A stretch of 64,000 nt of DNA from QZKY01 sp963666295 (GTDB taxonomy: Bacteria; Pseudomonadota; Gammaproteobacteria; Burkholderiales; Burkholderiaceae_D), in assembly GCA_963666295.1 (NCBI GenBank), contig OY762707.1:1860001-1924000 (forward strand), in the 5' to 3' direction. Made by a program: the position numbers and the translations under genes. The notes below the pieces were generated by a model. That model did no database searches and was not told where the DNA came from. It saw nothing but the letters and a program-made list of their open reading frames with translations. How positions within the stretch are numbered: the first letter of the stretch is position 1; the number at the start of each line of letters is the position of its first letter. Positions 18,275 through 28,050 of this stretch are shown piece by piece.

Positions 18275-19984
18275 CTATTTCTTGGGAACGTACAGATCGG
18301 TAATGCTGCCCAACCCCATTTCTGCCGCAAACATTGTGGTTTCAGACAGCGTGGGATGCGCATGAATGGTGTGTGCCACATCGTCCAGATCGGCGCCCAT
18401 TTCCAGTGCCAGCACGGTTTCTGCCAGCAGCTCGCCAGCATTGACACCGACAATTCCGGCTCCGAGTATGCGTTTGGTTTTGGGATCCCATAACAGCTTG
18501 GTCATGCCCTCGTCGCGACCCATTGCCTGCGCACGACCGGATGCCGCCCAAGGGAAACCGGATCGTTCATATTCAACCCCTTGCGCGTTGGCCTCGTTTT
18601 CCGTCAGGCCCATCCATGCGATTTCGGGGTCGGTGTAGGCAACGGAAGGAATGGTGTGCGCATCAAAGCCAGCCTTGTGCCCGGAGATAACTTCGGCGGC
18701 AATACGCGCTTCGTAACTCGCCTTGTGCGCCAGCATCGGTTCGCCGCAGATGTCGCCAATCGCATAAATGTGCGGCATATTGGTGCGCTGTTGCTTGTCC
18801 ACGGGGATAAAGCCGCTTTCATCGACTTTGACGCCCGCCCTTTCCGCGCTGATCTGCTTGCCGTTCGGCCGACGACCGACGGCCATGAGCACCATGTCAT
18901 AGAGTTGCGGTTCAGCGGGGGCTTCAGCGCCCTCAAAGGTGGCGAGCAATTGATCGCCTTGCGCTTCCAGTCTTGCAACCTTGGTGTTCAGATAGATGGC
19001 TTCGTAACGCTGCTGAATACGTCTTTGCAGCGGGCGGATCAGGTCGCGGTCTGCGGCAGGAATCAGCCCATCGGCAAATTCGACGACGGTGATTTTCGCG
19101 CCCAGCGCATCGTAAACACAGGCCATTTCCAGCCCGATGATGCCGCCGCCGATGACCAGCATGCGTTCGGGAATCTTGCGCAATTCGAGGGCGCCGGTAG
19201 AGTTGATCAGCCCCGGGTGGCCAATCGGGAAGCCGGGGATGTGAACGGAGGACGAACCGGCTGCGATGATCGCATGCTTGAACTTGATGGTTTGCATGCC
19301 ATCTTGTGTTTCAACTTCAAGCGTTTCAGGCGAGGTGAATGCCCCCACGCCTTGTATGATTTGAACCTGACGCGCCTTTGCGAGACCGCCCAGTCCACCT
19401 GTCAGGCGGCTGATGATACTGTCCTTCCAGCGGCGCAATTCCTTGATGTCGATTTCCGGTTTGCCCATGTGTATGCCATAAGGGGCCATTTCTTCGGCAT
19501 CGGTAATGACTTTCGCTGCGTGCAGCAGTGCCTTGGAGGGAATGCAGCCCACATTCAGGCAAACGCCGCCCAGCACTGGGTAGCGCTCAACCAGTACGAC
19601 ATCCTGCCCGAGGTCGGCTGCGCGAAAGGCTGCGGTATAACCACCGGGGCCAGCGCCCAGTACAACGGTTTCACATTCAATATCCGCTTTGCCGGTGAAC
19701 GCGACGGTCACGGGAGATTGCGTTTCGGTGGGAAATTCGTTGGGTGTGGTAACAGTCTCTGTCATGGGTTTTTCGGTTTGCATTTTTTCGGGAACCAATG
19801 AGAGTAGCACAGAACCTTCTGAAACATTGTCTCCTAGGCCAACTTTCATTTCCCGGATTATGCCAGCATGATTGGAAGGTATTTCCATGCTGGCTTTGTC
19901 AGATTCAACTGTGACCAGCACTTCAATGATTTCCACATCCTTGAAATCGCCGATATCCGGTACCTTGATGTCAATCGTTTTCAT
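18275..19984 (-). CDS. lpd: Dihydrolipoyl dehydrogenase (E3) with shortened N-terminal lipoyl domain
   Basis: 569 residues. It re-oxidises dihydrolipoamide with FAD and NAD+ as the E3 of pyruvate dehydrogenase. Residues 1-65 are a lipoyl domain with the lipoylation site SDKASM; a linker follows, then the disulfide oxidoreductase from about 105: GAGPGGYTAAF (FAD), redox pair Cys142/Cys147 in GGVCLNVGCIPSK, a second nucleotide site GGGIIGLEMA, and the C-terminal HAHPTLSE with the active-site base. Compared with the AceF lipoyl domain encoded next door, 13 residues are missing between EVLV and TVES, an in-frame 39-bp deletion bounded by GTCA in the AceF counterpart. That probably affects folding of the lipoyl domain. 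Last gene of aceE-aceF-lpd, 18 bp after aceF. Confidence 0.95.
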   Translation of the reverse strand: MKTIDIKVPDIGDFKDVEIIEVLVTVESDKASMEIPSNHAGIIREMKVGLGDNVSEGSVLLSLVPEKMQTEKPMTETVTTPNEFPTETQSPVTVAFTGKADIECETVVLGAGPGGYTAAFRAADLGQDVVLVERYPVLGGVCLNVGCIPSKALLHAAKVITDAEEMAPYGIHMGKPEIDIKELRRWKDSIISRLTGGLGGLAKARQVQIIQGVGAFTSPETLEVETQDGMQTIKFKHAIIAAGSSSVHIPGFPIGHPGLINSTGALELRKIPERMLVIGGGIIGLEMACVYDALGAKITVVEFADGLIPAADRDLIRPLQRRIQQRYEAIYLNTKVARLEAQGDQLLATFEGAEAPAEPQLYDMVLMAVGRRPNGKQISAERAGVKVDESGFIPVDKQQRTNMPHIYAIGDICGEPMLAHKASYEARIAAEVISGHKAGFDAHTIPSVAYTDPEIAWMGLTENEANAQGVEYERSGFPWAASGRAQAMGRDEGMTKLLWDPKTKRILGAGIVGVNAGELLAETVLALEMGADLDDVAHTIHAHPTLSETTMFAAEMGLGSITDLYVPKK

Positions 19985-20002
19985 GTTATCTGGCTCCCGT
20001 GG

Positions 20003-21322
20003 TTACAGCAGCGTCTTTCGCATGTCGGAAAGCAGTGCCGCGATATAGGCCGTAAAGCGCGTGCCCTGTGCGCCGTCGATCACGCGATGGTCGTATGAAA
20101 GCGAGAGCGGCAGAATCAGGCGCGGGTTGAATTGCTCGCCATCCCAGACTGGTTGCATGTTCAGTCGTGACAGACCCAGAATCGCCACTTCAGGGGCATT
20201 GATGATTGGCGTGAAATAAGTGCCGCCAATGCCGCCGAGCGAGGTGATGGTAAAGCTGGCGCCATGCATGTCAGACGGGCTGAGCCTGCCTTCGCGCGCC
20301 AGCGCGGAAAGTTCGCCCATCTCTCTGGCAATTTGCAGCACGCCTTTCTGGTCGGCATCCTTGATGACTGGCACGACCAGGCCATGCACCGTGTCGGCGG
20401 CAAAACCGATGTGGTAGTAGCGTTTCAGGATCAGGTTATCGCCGGTTTCATCCAGCGAGGCGTTGAATTCAGGATGTCGTTGCAGCGCGTACACGCATGC
20501 CTTGATGACGAAGGCCAGAATGGTCAGTCTTATGCCGTTTTCTTTTGATGACTGGTTGGATTCCACGCGAAAAGCTTCAAGCTCGGTAACGTCAGCCTGT
20601 TCGTATTGCGTGACATGAGGAATCATGACCCAATTGCGGTGCAGGTTTGGGCCACTCATTTTCTTGATGCGCGATAGCGGCTGGATTTCAGTCGGGCCGT
20701 ATTGTGCGAAGTTGAGTTCCGGCCACGGCAGCAGGCTCAGGCCAGTGGCGCCTTGCGCCGTCTGCGCTGGCTGGGTTGCTGCGCCCGTCATCACCTCCTT
20801 GACGTAAAGCTGCACATCTTCATGCGTGATGCGCCCCTTGCTGCCGGTGCCTTGCACATGGGTGAGATCCACACCCAGTTCGCGTGCGAATTTACGCACC
20901 GATGGCGAGGCGTGCGGTCTGGCTCCCGGTGCGGCAGGTGCCGGTTCCGGTATGGTTGCTGCCGGCACAGGGGAAGGGGCTGGCGGTTGCGGTGTCGGGG
21001 AGGGCGTGGCGGGCGCTAATGCCTGATGGGGCTCAGGTGTTGGCGTTGGCGCTTCCGTTGTTGCAGCGGGCGTATCGCTGGCTTCTTCTGCCTCCAGTAA
21101 TAGCAAGAGTGAACCTTCGTTTACCTGGTCCCCAAGTTTGACCTTCATTTCTTTGACGACACCGCTGTGACTGGAAGGAATTTCCATGCTGGCTTTTTCT
21201 GATTCGACCGTGACGATCGAATCGTCAACATGGATCGTGTCGCCTGGTTTGACCAGCACTTCAATCACGTCGACATTCTTGAAGTCGCCGATGTCCGGTA
21301 CTTTGATTTCAATGGTGCTCAT
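20003..21322 (-). CDS. aceF: Pyruvate dehydrogenase E2, dihydrolipoamide acetyltransferase
   Basis: 439 residues. One lipoyl domain (1-75, lipoyl Lys in SEKASM), a long Pro/Ala-rich flexible linker (about 78-140), a peripheral subunit-binding domain (about 138-178, VRKFARELGVDL), and the catalytic core (about 205-439) ending in SYDHRVIDGAQG with catalytic His412 and Asp416. It transfers acetyl groups from lipoamide to CoA and forms the core of the complex. Having one lipoyl domain rather than three is within the known range. It lies between aceE (20 bp upstream) and lpd (18 bp downstream), clearly one operon. Confidence 0.97.
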   Translation of the reverse strand: MSTIEIKVPDIGDFKNVDVIEVLVKPGDTIHVDDSIVTVESEKASMEIPSSHSGVVKEMKVKLGDQVNEGSLLLLLEAEEASDTPAATTEAPTPTPEPHQALAPATPSPTPQPPAPSPVPAATIPEPAPAAPGARPHASPSVRKFARELGVDLTHVQGTGSKGRITHEDVQLYVKEVMTGAATQPAQTAQGATGLSLLPWPELNFAQYGPTEIQPLSRIKKMSGPNLHRNWVMIPHVTQYEQADVTELEAFRVESNQSSKENGIRLTILAFVIKACVYALQRHPEFNASLDETGDNLILKRYYHIGFAADTVHGLVVPVIKDADQKGVLQIAREMGELSALAREGRLSPSDMHGASFTITSLGGIGGTYFTPIINAPEVAILGLSRLNMQPVWDGEQFNPRLILPLSLSYDHRVIDGAQGTRFTAYIAALLSDMRKTLL

Positions 21323-21342
21323 AACATTTTCCCCTTGTTCTT

Positions 21343-24045
21343 TTATTGGGTGGCAGGGTTTGTTTTTTCTGGATCAATGCCGTATTTTTCGATCGCCTGT
21401 TTCACAATTTCGGTTGAAACGACGCCTTCGTCGGCCAGACTTCTCAGCGCCGCGATCGTCACGAAATAGCGATCGACTTCAAAGAATGCGCGCAGTTTCT
21501 TGCGCGTGTCCGAGCGGCCAAAGCCATCCGTTCCGAGCGCAGTGAAGCGCCGTTCCCCTGGAATGAATGGCCGAATTTGCTCGGCGAAGCTGCGGATGTA
21601 GTCGGTCGACGCAATGATCGGGCCGGTCGTGTCTTGCAGGCACTGCGTGACATACGGCACGCGTTGCGCTTCGGTTGGGTGCAGCATGTTCCAGCGCGCC
21701 GTATCCTGACCTTCCCGCGCCGCAATCGTGAAGGACGGGGCTGACCAGACGTCGGCGCTGATGCCCCAGTCTTTTTGCAGCATGTCGGCGGCAGCGATGA
21801 CCTCGCGCAGGATGGTGCCCGATCCAAGCAATTGAACGCGCTTCTTGTTGCGCGGCTTGCCTTTCTGGAGCAGGTACATGCCTTTAAGAATGGCTTCTTC
21901 CTGGCCGGCCTGGAGGCCGGGCTGCGGATAGCTTTCGTTCATGATTGTGATGTAATAGAACACATCTTCCTGCTCCTGCACCATGCGGCGAATGCCATCC
22001 TGCATGATGACGGCCAGTTCATGCGCAAAGGTCGGGTCGTACGGCATGCAATTCGGGATCGTTGACGCCACGATATGACTGTGACCATCTTCGTGTTGCA
22101 AGCCCTCACCGTTCAGTGTGGTACGTCCGGCGGTGCCGCCCATCAGAAAGCCACGCGCTCGGATGTCAGCAGCTGCCCAGGCAAGATCGCCAATGCGTTG
22201 CAGGCCAAACATCGAATAAAAGGTGAAAAATGGCAGCATGATGCGGTTGTTGCTGGAGTAGGAAGTGGCGGCGGCTATCCATGAACTCATGCCCCCCGCC
22301 TCATTGATGCCATCCTGCAACACCTGTCCTTGCTCGTCCTCGCGGTAGTACATGACCTGGTCGATATCGACCGGCTCATATTGCTGTCCATGCGGGTTGT
22401 AAATGCCCACCTGACGGAAGAGTCCTTCCATGCCGAAAGTGCGGGCTTCATCGACCAGAATCGGTACGATGCGTGGCCCAAGCTCTTTTTCGCGCAGCAG
22501 TGTCGTGATGATGCGCATGTAAGCTTGAGTCGTTGAGATTTCGCGGCCAGCAGCGGTCGGTTCCAGTACGGCCTGAAAATCTGACAGCGTCGGGATGGAC
22601 AGGTTTTCATCGGCTCTGGCGCGTCTGTGCGGCAGGTAACCGCCCAACGCCTTTCGGCGCTCATGCAGGTACTGGATTTCTGGCGAATTGTCGGCAGGTT
22701 TGAAAAACGGGATGCCGTTTCCTTGCAGCGCTTCATCCGGAATGGGCACGGAAAATTTGTTGCGCATCGAGATGAGGGTGTCGTTGTCCAGCTTTTTGGT
22801 TTGGTGTGAGGTGTTGAGGGCTTCACCAGCCTTGCCCATGCCCCAGCCTTTGATCGTTTTGCAAAGCAATACGGTGGGCTGTCCCTTGTGTTCCTGCGCT
22901 GCCTTGAAGGCGGCATAAACCTTGTGTGGGTCGTGACCGCCACGGGTAAGGCGCCAGATGTCATCGTCCGACATGTGCGCCACCCTTTCCAGCAGTTTCG
23001 GATGTTTGCCGAAAAAGTGTTTGCGCACATAGGCACCGTCCTTGGCGCGGTAGCTCTGATATTCGCCGTCGATGGTTTCCATCAGCGTGTTTTTGAGAAT
23101 GTCATCCGTGTCGTTGGCGAATAGCTGATCCCAGTCCGCCCCCCAGATGACCTTGATCACATTCCAGCCCGAGCCGCGAAAGTCGGCTTCCAGTTCCTGG
23201 ATGATTTTGCCGTTGCCTCGCACTGGCCCGTCCAGTCGTTGCAGGTTGCAGTTGATGACCATGATCAGGTTGTCGAGGTTTTCGCGACTGGCCAGACCGA
23301 TGGCACCCGTGGCTTCGGGTTCGTCCATTTCGCCGTCGCCGCAGAATACCCAGACCTTGCGATTGGCCGTGTCGGCGATCTCACGTGCGTGGAGGTACTT
23401 CAAAAAGCGCGCCTGATAGATCGCCATGATGGGACCAAGCCCCATCGAGACGGTCGGGAATTGCCAGAAATCCGGCATTAGCATCGGATGTGGATACGAA
23501 GACAGGCCGCCACCATCGACTTCGCGGCGAAAGTGCGTTAGCTGTTCTTCGGTGATGCGGCCTTCAAAAAAGGCGCGAGCATAAATGCCGGGAGATGAGT
23601 GGCCCTGAAAATAAACCAGATCGCCGCCGTGATCTTCGGTCGGCGCGTGCCAGAAATGGTTGAAGCCGGTGCCGAACATCGTCGCGAGCGACGTAAAGCT
23701 GGCGATGTGTCCGCCCAGCGTCGGATCCAGCCGGTTGGCGCGCACGACCATGGCCATGGCGTTCCAGCGCATCCAGTTGCGCAGGCGCTCCTCGATTTCC
23801 ACATTGCCGGGCGAGCGCTCTTCAAGGTGGTCGGGGATGGTGTTGACATAAGCAGTATTGCTGGAAAAGGGCACGTTTGCCCCGCGCCTGCGCGCCAGGT
23901 CAATCAGGCGCTCAATCAGGTAATGCGCTCGTTCCGGGTCGTTTGCATCAATGACGGATTCGAGTGCATCCAGCCATTCCTGTGTTTCTTCGGCATCATT
24001 ATCAGTGACTGTTATTTTTTGAATTGGATATAACTGCTCAGACAT
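21343..24045 (-). CDS. aceE: Pyruvate dehydrogenase E1 component, homodimeric type
   Basis: 900 residues, close to the usual length for the homodimeric E1 of proteobacteria. It decarboxylates pyruvate with thiamine diphosphate and reductively acetylates the E2 lipoyl group. Typical segments: IASFTSLATMFGTGFNHFW near the N-terminus, the ThDP site GDGEMDEPEATGA followed by NCNLQRLDGPVRG, and the transketolase-like second half with GRTTLNGEGLQHEDGHS. I place the start at 24045 (MSEQLYPI), preceded by GGGAG; a longer frame reaching 24156 lacks a ribosome site and conserved sequence. It is the first gene of the operon, divergent from folD. Confidence 0.96.
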   Translation of the reverse strand: MSEQLYPIQKITVTDNDAEETQEWLDALESVIDANDPERAHYLIERLIDLARRRGANVPFSSNTAYVNTIPDHLEERSPGNVEIEERLRNWMRWNAMAMVVRANRLDPTLGGHIASFTSLATMFGTGFNHFWHAPTEDHGGDLVYFQGHSSPGIYARAFFEGRITEEQLTHFRREVDGGGLSSYPHPMLMPDFWQFPTVSMGLGPIMAIYQARFLKYLHAREIADTANRKVWVFCGDGEMDEPEATGAIGLASRENLDNLIMVINCNLQRLDGPVRGNGKIIQELEADFRGSGWNVIKVIWGADWDQLFANDTDDILKNTLMETIDGEYQSYRAKDGAYVRKHFFGKHPKLLERVAHMSDDDIWRLTRGGHDPHKVYAAFKAAQEHKGQPTVLLCKTIKGWGMGKAGEALNTSHQTKKLDNDTLISMRNKFSVPIPDEALQGNGIPFFKPADNSPEIQYLHERRKALGGYLPHRRARADENLSIPTLSDFQAVLEPTAAGREISTTQAYMRIITTLLREKELGPRIVPILVDEARTFGMEGLFRQVGIYNPHGQQYEPVDIDQVMYYREDEQGQVLQDGINEAGGMSSWIAAATSYSSNNRIMLPFFTFYSMFGLQRIGDLAWAAADIRARGFLMGGTAGRTTLNGEGLQHEDGHSHIVASTIPNCMPYDPTFAHELAVIMQDGIRRMVQEQEDVFYYITIMNESYPQPGLQAGQEEAILKGMYLLQKGKPRNKKRVQLLGSGTILREVIAAADMLQKDWGISADVWSAPSFTIAAREGQDTARWNMLHPTEAQRVPYVTQCLQDTTGPIIASTDYIRSFAEQIRPFIPGERRFTALGTDGFGRSDTRKKLRAFFEVDRYFVTIAALRSLADEGVVSTEIVKQAIEKYGIDPEKTNPATQ

Positions 24046-24300
24046 TTGTGACGTCTCCCTTCTTGTTAATTGCTGCCGTGGGTGGTGGACAGGAATTCTG
24101 CTTTTTGTTTTCCAACGGAGGCAGTGTATGCCAAGTTCGTAAATCGTGTGTGACACGCAATAAGTGGTAGCCGGGCGTCAGGTCATTTAAAAACCCGCTG
24201 CTGGCCCTTAAAATAATGGGTTTTCCGCTTAATTTCCGGCGATTAGCCTGGCAACAATTTATAATCGCTCCTTTTAACAGTTTTATTTTTGACGAATAAC

Positions 24301-25158
24301 ATGACCGCACAAATTATTAATGGAAATCAACTTGCGCAGGAAATACGCGCCGATATTGCAAAGCGCGCCGCAGCATTAACGGCACAAGGTGAACAGCCGG
24401 GCCTGGCTGTGATTCTGGTTGGAGAAGATCCAGCCTCGACGGTGTATGTTCGGAACAAGGAAAAAGCCTGTGAAGCCAATGGTATTCGCTCGGTGCTTGA
24501 ACGGTATGACAGCGATTTTCCGGAAGCTGCGCTGATCGAAAGAATCGAAGCCTTGAACAACGACCCGACGATCCATGGCATTCTGGTTCAATCGCCGCTG
24601 CCGGATCATATTGATTTCCGCAAGGTCATCGAAGCTATCGCGCCAGAAAAAGATATGGATTGCTTTAATGTCGTCAATGTCGGCAACCTGATGGTGGGCG
24701 ATCCGACGATTCGTCCCTGCACGCCCTATGGCGTGATGAAAATGCTGGAATCCATTGATTATCCAATTCGCGGCGCGAATGCCGTCATCGTGGGCGCGTC
24801 CAATATTGTTGGCAAGCCGATGGCAATGCTGTTGTTGCAGGCGGGCGCAACGGTGACGATCTGTAACTCCAAGACGCAAGACCTGGCGGCCAAAACGCGT
24901 GAAGCAGACATCCTGATTGCCGCGACCGGGCGGCGTAACATTATTACTGCCGACATGATTCGGCCCGGCGCAGCAGTGATTGACGTTGGTATCGGGCGTG
25001 ACCCGGACGGCAAGTTGTGGAGCGACGTCGATTTCCCGAACGCCAAGGAAGTGGCTGGCTACATTTCGCCGGTCCCGGGCGGTGTTGGCCCAATGACGAT
25101 CACCATGCTGCTGATGAATACCATCGAGGCGGCCGAACGCAAGTTGCAGCAGCGTTAA
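24301..25158 (+). CDS. folD: Bifunctional methylenetetrahydrofolate dehydrogenase / cyclohydrolase
   Basis: 285 residues, the usual FolD length. It interconverts 5,10-methylene-, 5,10-methenyl- and 10-formyl-tetrahydrofolate in the cytoplasm with NADP. Seen motifs: YVRNKEKAC with the catalytic Tyr-x3-Lys, VQSPLPDHID, VGASNIVGKPMAMLL for the dinucleotide, and the C-terminal PGGVGPMTITMLLMNT. I use the ATG at 24301; an in-frame TTG twelve bases earlier is possible but less likely. TATAAT at 24260-24265 is a plausible -10 element. It is divergent from aceE and followed by the peptidase gene after 162 bp. Confidence 0.97.
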   Translation: MTAQIINGNQLAQEIRADIAKRAAALTAQGEQPGLAVILVGEDPASTVYVRNKEKACEANGIRSVLERYDSDFPEAALIERIEALNNDPTIHGILVQSPLPDHIDFRKVIEAIAPEKDMDCFNVVNVGNLMVGDPTIRPCTPYGVMKMLESIDYPIRGANAVIVGASNIVGKPMAMLLLQAGATVTICNSKTQDLAAKTREADILIAATGRRNIITADMIRPGAAVIDVGIGRDPDGKLWSDVDFPNAKEVAGYISPVPGGVGPMTITMLLMNTIEAAERKLQQR

Positions 25159-25320
25159 GCCAGCCAGCGCGTTGACGCGATCATGCCTTGTCTGAAAGGG
25201 ACGCTCAGGCAAGGCGCGTCACGCCTGGATTTGTTTTCGGGCAAGCTGGCATGAATGCAATTGTGATAATGTGACAGCGCCCAAATTGATCAACCTGTTC
25301 CGAACTGTCCGGTTTCTGCC

Positions 25321-27378
25321 ATGAATAATCCACTGCTCGATTTTTCCGATCTTCCGCGCTACGACACGATCACGCCCGACCACATCAGCCCTGCCATCGA
25401 CCAGTTGTTGTCTGAGGCCGGTGCTGTGGTCGAAAAACTGGAAGCGCCGATGGTGCCGGTGAGCTGGGATGCTTTTGTGCAGCCGCTGGAAGATGCGGCA
25501 GAGCGCCTCGGGCGAGCCTGGGGCGTGATCAGTCACATGAATTCGGTGGTGGATACGCCGGAACTGCGCGCTGCCTACAACGAGAATTTGCCGAAGGTGA
25601 CCGAATTCTGGACTTTGCTGTCGCAAAATCTGGCGCTGTTCGAGAAGTACAAGGCGATTGGCGCGAGTGCTGATTTCGAGGGCTACTCGCAGGCGCGCAA
25701 GAAAATCGTCGAAAATGCCTTGCGCGATTTTCGGCTGGGTGGTGCGGAGCTGGTTGATGAAAAGAAACAGCGCTTTGCCGAGATACAGGAACGTCTGGCG
25801 GCCTTGTCCACACGTTTTTCGGAAAACGTGTTGGATGCGACCAACGATTACGCACTCTACGTTGAAGACGAAACGGCATTGAGCGGTTTGCCGGAAGATG
25901 CCAGGCTGGTGGCGCGCAATGCGGCAGAAAAAGATGAAAAAGCCGGTTACAAGTTTACGCTGCACTTCCCATCGTTTTTGCCGTTGATGCAATATGCCGA
26001 CAACCGTGCCTTGCGCGAGACGATTTATTACGCCAATGTCACCAAAGCGTCGGAACTGGGTGCGAATGCCGACTGGGACAATACGGAAATCATCCGGGAA
26101 GTGCTGCAATTGCGCGAGGAAGAGGCGCAGTTGTTGGGCTACGGTAATTATGCCGAAGTATCCCTGGTGCCCAAGATGGCGCAAGCGCCGACACAGGTGA
26201 TCCAGTTTCTGGAAGACATCGCGTCACGCGCGCGTCCGTTTGCTGAGCGCGATCTGGAAGAATTGCGCGACTTTGCCAAAACATCGCTCGGACTGGAAAA
26301 GCTGGAAGCATGGGACTTTCCTTATGCCTCCGAGAAGTTGCGCCAGCAACGCTACGCTTTTTCCGAGCAGGAAGTGAAACAGTATTTCCCGGAACCGACA
26401 GTCATGGCAGGCTTGTTCCGCGTGATCGAAAAGCTGTTTTCGGTCAAGGTGTTGCCCGACAGTGCGCCGGTGTGGCACCAGGATGCGAAATTCTTCCGCA
26501 TTGAGCGCGACGGCCGCCTGCTCGGCCAGTTTTATCTGGATTTGTATGCCCGCAACGGCAAGCGCAATGGTGCCTGGATGGACGATGCGCGCGGACGTCG
26601 CCTGACGGCCAAGGGCATTCAGACGCCCGTCGCGTACATGTGCTGCAATTTTTCCGGGCCGGTTGAGAAGGCGGGCGAATTACGCCCGGCACTGTTTTCG
26701 CACAATGACGTGATTACCTTGTTCCATGAGTTTGGTCACGGCTTGCATCACCTGCTCACGCAAGTGGATGAACTGGGCGTTTCCGGCATTTCCGGCGTGG
26801 AGTGGGATGCGGTCGAACTGCCATCGCAATTCATGGAAAATTTCTGCTGGGAATGGGATGTGTTGCAGCACATGACCGCCCATGCCGATACTGGCGAGCC
26901 ATTGCCTCGCGCACTGTTCGACAAGATGATCGCAGCCAAGAATTTCCAGTCCGGTCTGCAAATGTTGCGTCAGGTCGAGTTTTCACTGGTCGATATGCAT
27001 TTGCATTTTGACTACGATCCGAACGGCGGCCAGACTTTCCAGAGCGTGCTCGATGATGTGCGCGCCCGTTTTTCGGTCGTGATTCCGCCGGACTACAATC
27101 GCTTCCTGCATGCTTTCAGCCATATTTTTTCCGGCGGTTATGCGGCGGGCTACTACAGCTACAAGTGGGCGGAAGTGTTGTCTGCTGATGCTTATGGCGC
27201 ATTCGAAGAGGCGCAGGAATCTGGCGAGGAAGTTTTGTCAGAAACGGTTGGCGGCCGTTTCCTGAAAGAGATTCTGGCAGTGGGTGGCGCGCGCCCGGCG
27301 CTGGAATCATTTACTGCCTTTCGCGGCAGAGAGCCGTCAATTGATGCGCTCTTGCGGCATAATGGCATGATTGTTTGA
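25321..27378 (+). CDS. prlC: Oligopeptidase A, M3-family zinc metallopeptidase
   Basis: 685 residues, typical of the family. The zinc site is HEFGH (469-473) within LFHEFGHGLHHLLT, with the third ligand Glu in the following helix region (GVEWDAVELPSQFMENF). The C-terminal GGYAAGYYSYKWAEVLSADA is characteristic of M3 peptidases. It degrades short peptides, including cleaved signal peptides, in the cytoplasm; no signal sequence is present. The next gene begins 41 bp downstream on the same strand. Confidence 0.96.
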   Translation: MNNPLLDFSDLPRYDTITPDHISPAIDQLLSEAGAVVEKLEAPMVPVSWDAFVQPLEDAAERLGRAWGVISHMNSVVDTPELRAAYNENLPKVTEFWTLLSQNLALFEKYKAIGASADFEGYSQARKKIVENALRDFRLGGAELVDEKKQRFAEIQERLAALSTRFSENVLDATNDYALYVEDETALSGLPEDARLVARNAAEKDEKAGYKFTLHFPSFLPLMQYADNRALRETIYYANVTKASELGANADWDNTEIIREVLQLREEEAQLLGYGNYAEVSLVPKMAQAPTQVIQFLEDIASRARPFAERDLEELRDFAKTSLGLEKLEAWDFPYASEKLRQQRYAFSEQEVKQYFPEPTVMAGLFRVIEKLFSVKVLPDSAPVWHQDAKFFRIERDGRLLGQFYLDLYARNGKRNGAWMDDARGRRLTAKGIQTPVAYMCCNFSGPVEKAGELRPALFSHNDVITLFHEFGHGLHHLLTQVDELGVSGISGVEWDAVELPSQFMENFCWEWDVLQHMTAHADTGEPLPRALFDKMIAAKNFQSGLQMLRQVEFSLVDMHLHFDYDPNGGQTFQSVLDDVRARFSVVIPPDYNRFLHAFSHIFSGGYAAGYYSYKWAEVLSADAYGAFEEAQESGEEVLSETVGGRFLKEILAVGGARPALESFTAFRGREPSIDALLRHNGMIV

Positions 27379-27419
27379 TACTGCAATCGGGTCAATCAAA
27401 AGGAGAGCGAGGGGTTCAG

Positions 27420-28037
27420 ATGAGGATCAGCCTTTTTTGTTTGCTATTTTTAGCCCTGACGAGTGCTCATGCAGAGCTGTATAAATGGGTAGATGCGTCG
27501 GGCAAGGTACATTTTAGCGATCAGCCGCCGCCAAAAGGTGTGGGCGAAGTCGAAAAAAAGGATCTGGCTACCAGGCCGGCAACCCAGGTGAGCGACCTGC
27601 CATATGTGCTTGCGATGGCGGTCAGGAACCATCCGGTCACGCTGTACACCACGCGTAATTGCCTGCCCTGTGACGAAGGGCGGGTGTTGCTGAAAAAGCG
27701 TGGCATCCCGTTTGCGGAAAAAACCGTCAATACCAACGCAGACATCATGAAAATGAAAGAGGTCAGCGGCGATAACGGGTTGCCGTTGCTGGTGGTTGGT
27801 GCCAGCAAGATGACCGGTTATGACGCCAGCCGTTGGGAAACGATGCTTACGCTGGCGGGTTATCCGAAAACCAGCCAACTGCCGAGTGGTTACCAATTTT
27901 CATCGGCGCGTCCAGTCGCACCCGAAAATCAGGCGGACGTCGCAAAAGAGCAGACCAGGCCCGAATTAAAGCCCAAAGAACTCGAAACAGACTTGAAACC
28001 TGCCCAGGGTAATGCGCCAGAAGGGTTCCGTTTCTGA
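27420..28037 (+). CDS. Exported DUF4124-glutaredoxin fusion protein
   Basis: 205 residues. A signal peptide (about 1-18, ending AHA) is followed by a DUF4124 segment (ELYKWVDASGKVHFSDQPP) and a glutaredoxin-like domain (about 70-145) with redox motif CLPC in TLYTTRNCLPCDEG and the cis-Pro stretch GLPLLVVG. The tail (150-205) is charged and probably disordered. It is expected to act as a thiol-disulfide protein in the periplasm; the substrate is unknown. The ATG at 27420 follows a purine-rich GAGCGAGGGG site; a frame reaching 27375 is discounted because it would precede the signal peptide and overlap the upstream gene. Confidence 0.85.
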   Translation: MRISLFCLLFLALTSAHAELYKWVDASGKVHFSDQPPPKGVGEVEKKDLATRPATQVSDLPYVLAMAVRNHPVTLYTTRNCLPCDEGRVLLKKRGIPFAEKTVNTNADIMKMKEVSGDNGLPLLVVGASKMTGYDASRWETMLTLAGYPKTSQLPSGYQFSSARPVAPENQADVAKEQTRPELKPKELETDLKPAQGNAPEGFRF

Positions 28038-28050
28038 TAGAGTGAGCAAG

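Noticed and set aside
18581..19801. Long open frame antisense to lpd
   Set aside because: Over 400 codons long but composed of reverse-strand reading of a well-conserved gene; no domain and no ribosome site.
24046..24156. N-terminal extension of AceE
   Set aside because: The added 37 residues have no family similarity and the ribosome site GGGAG belongs to the start at 24045.
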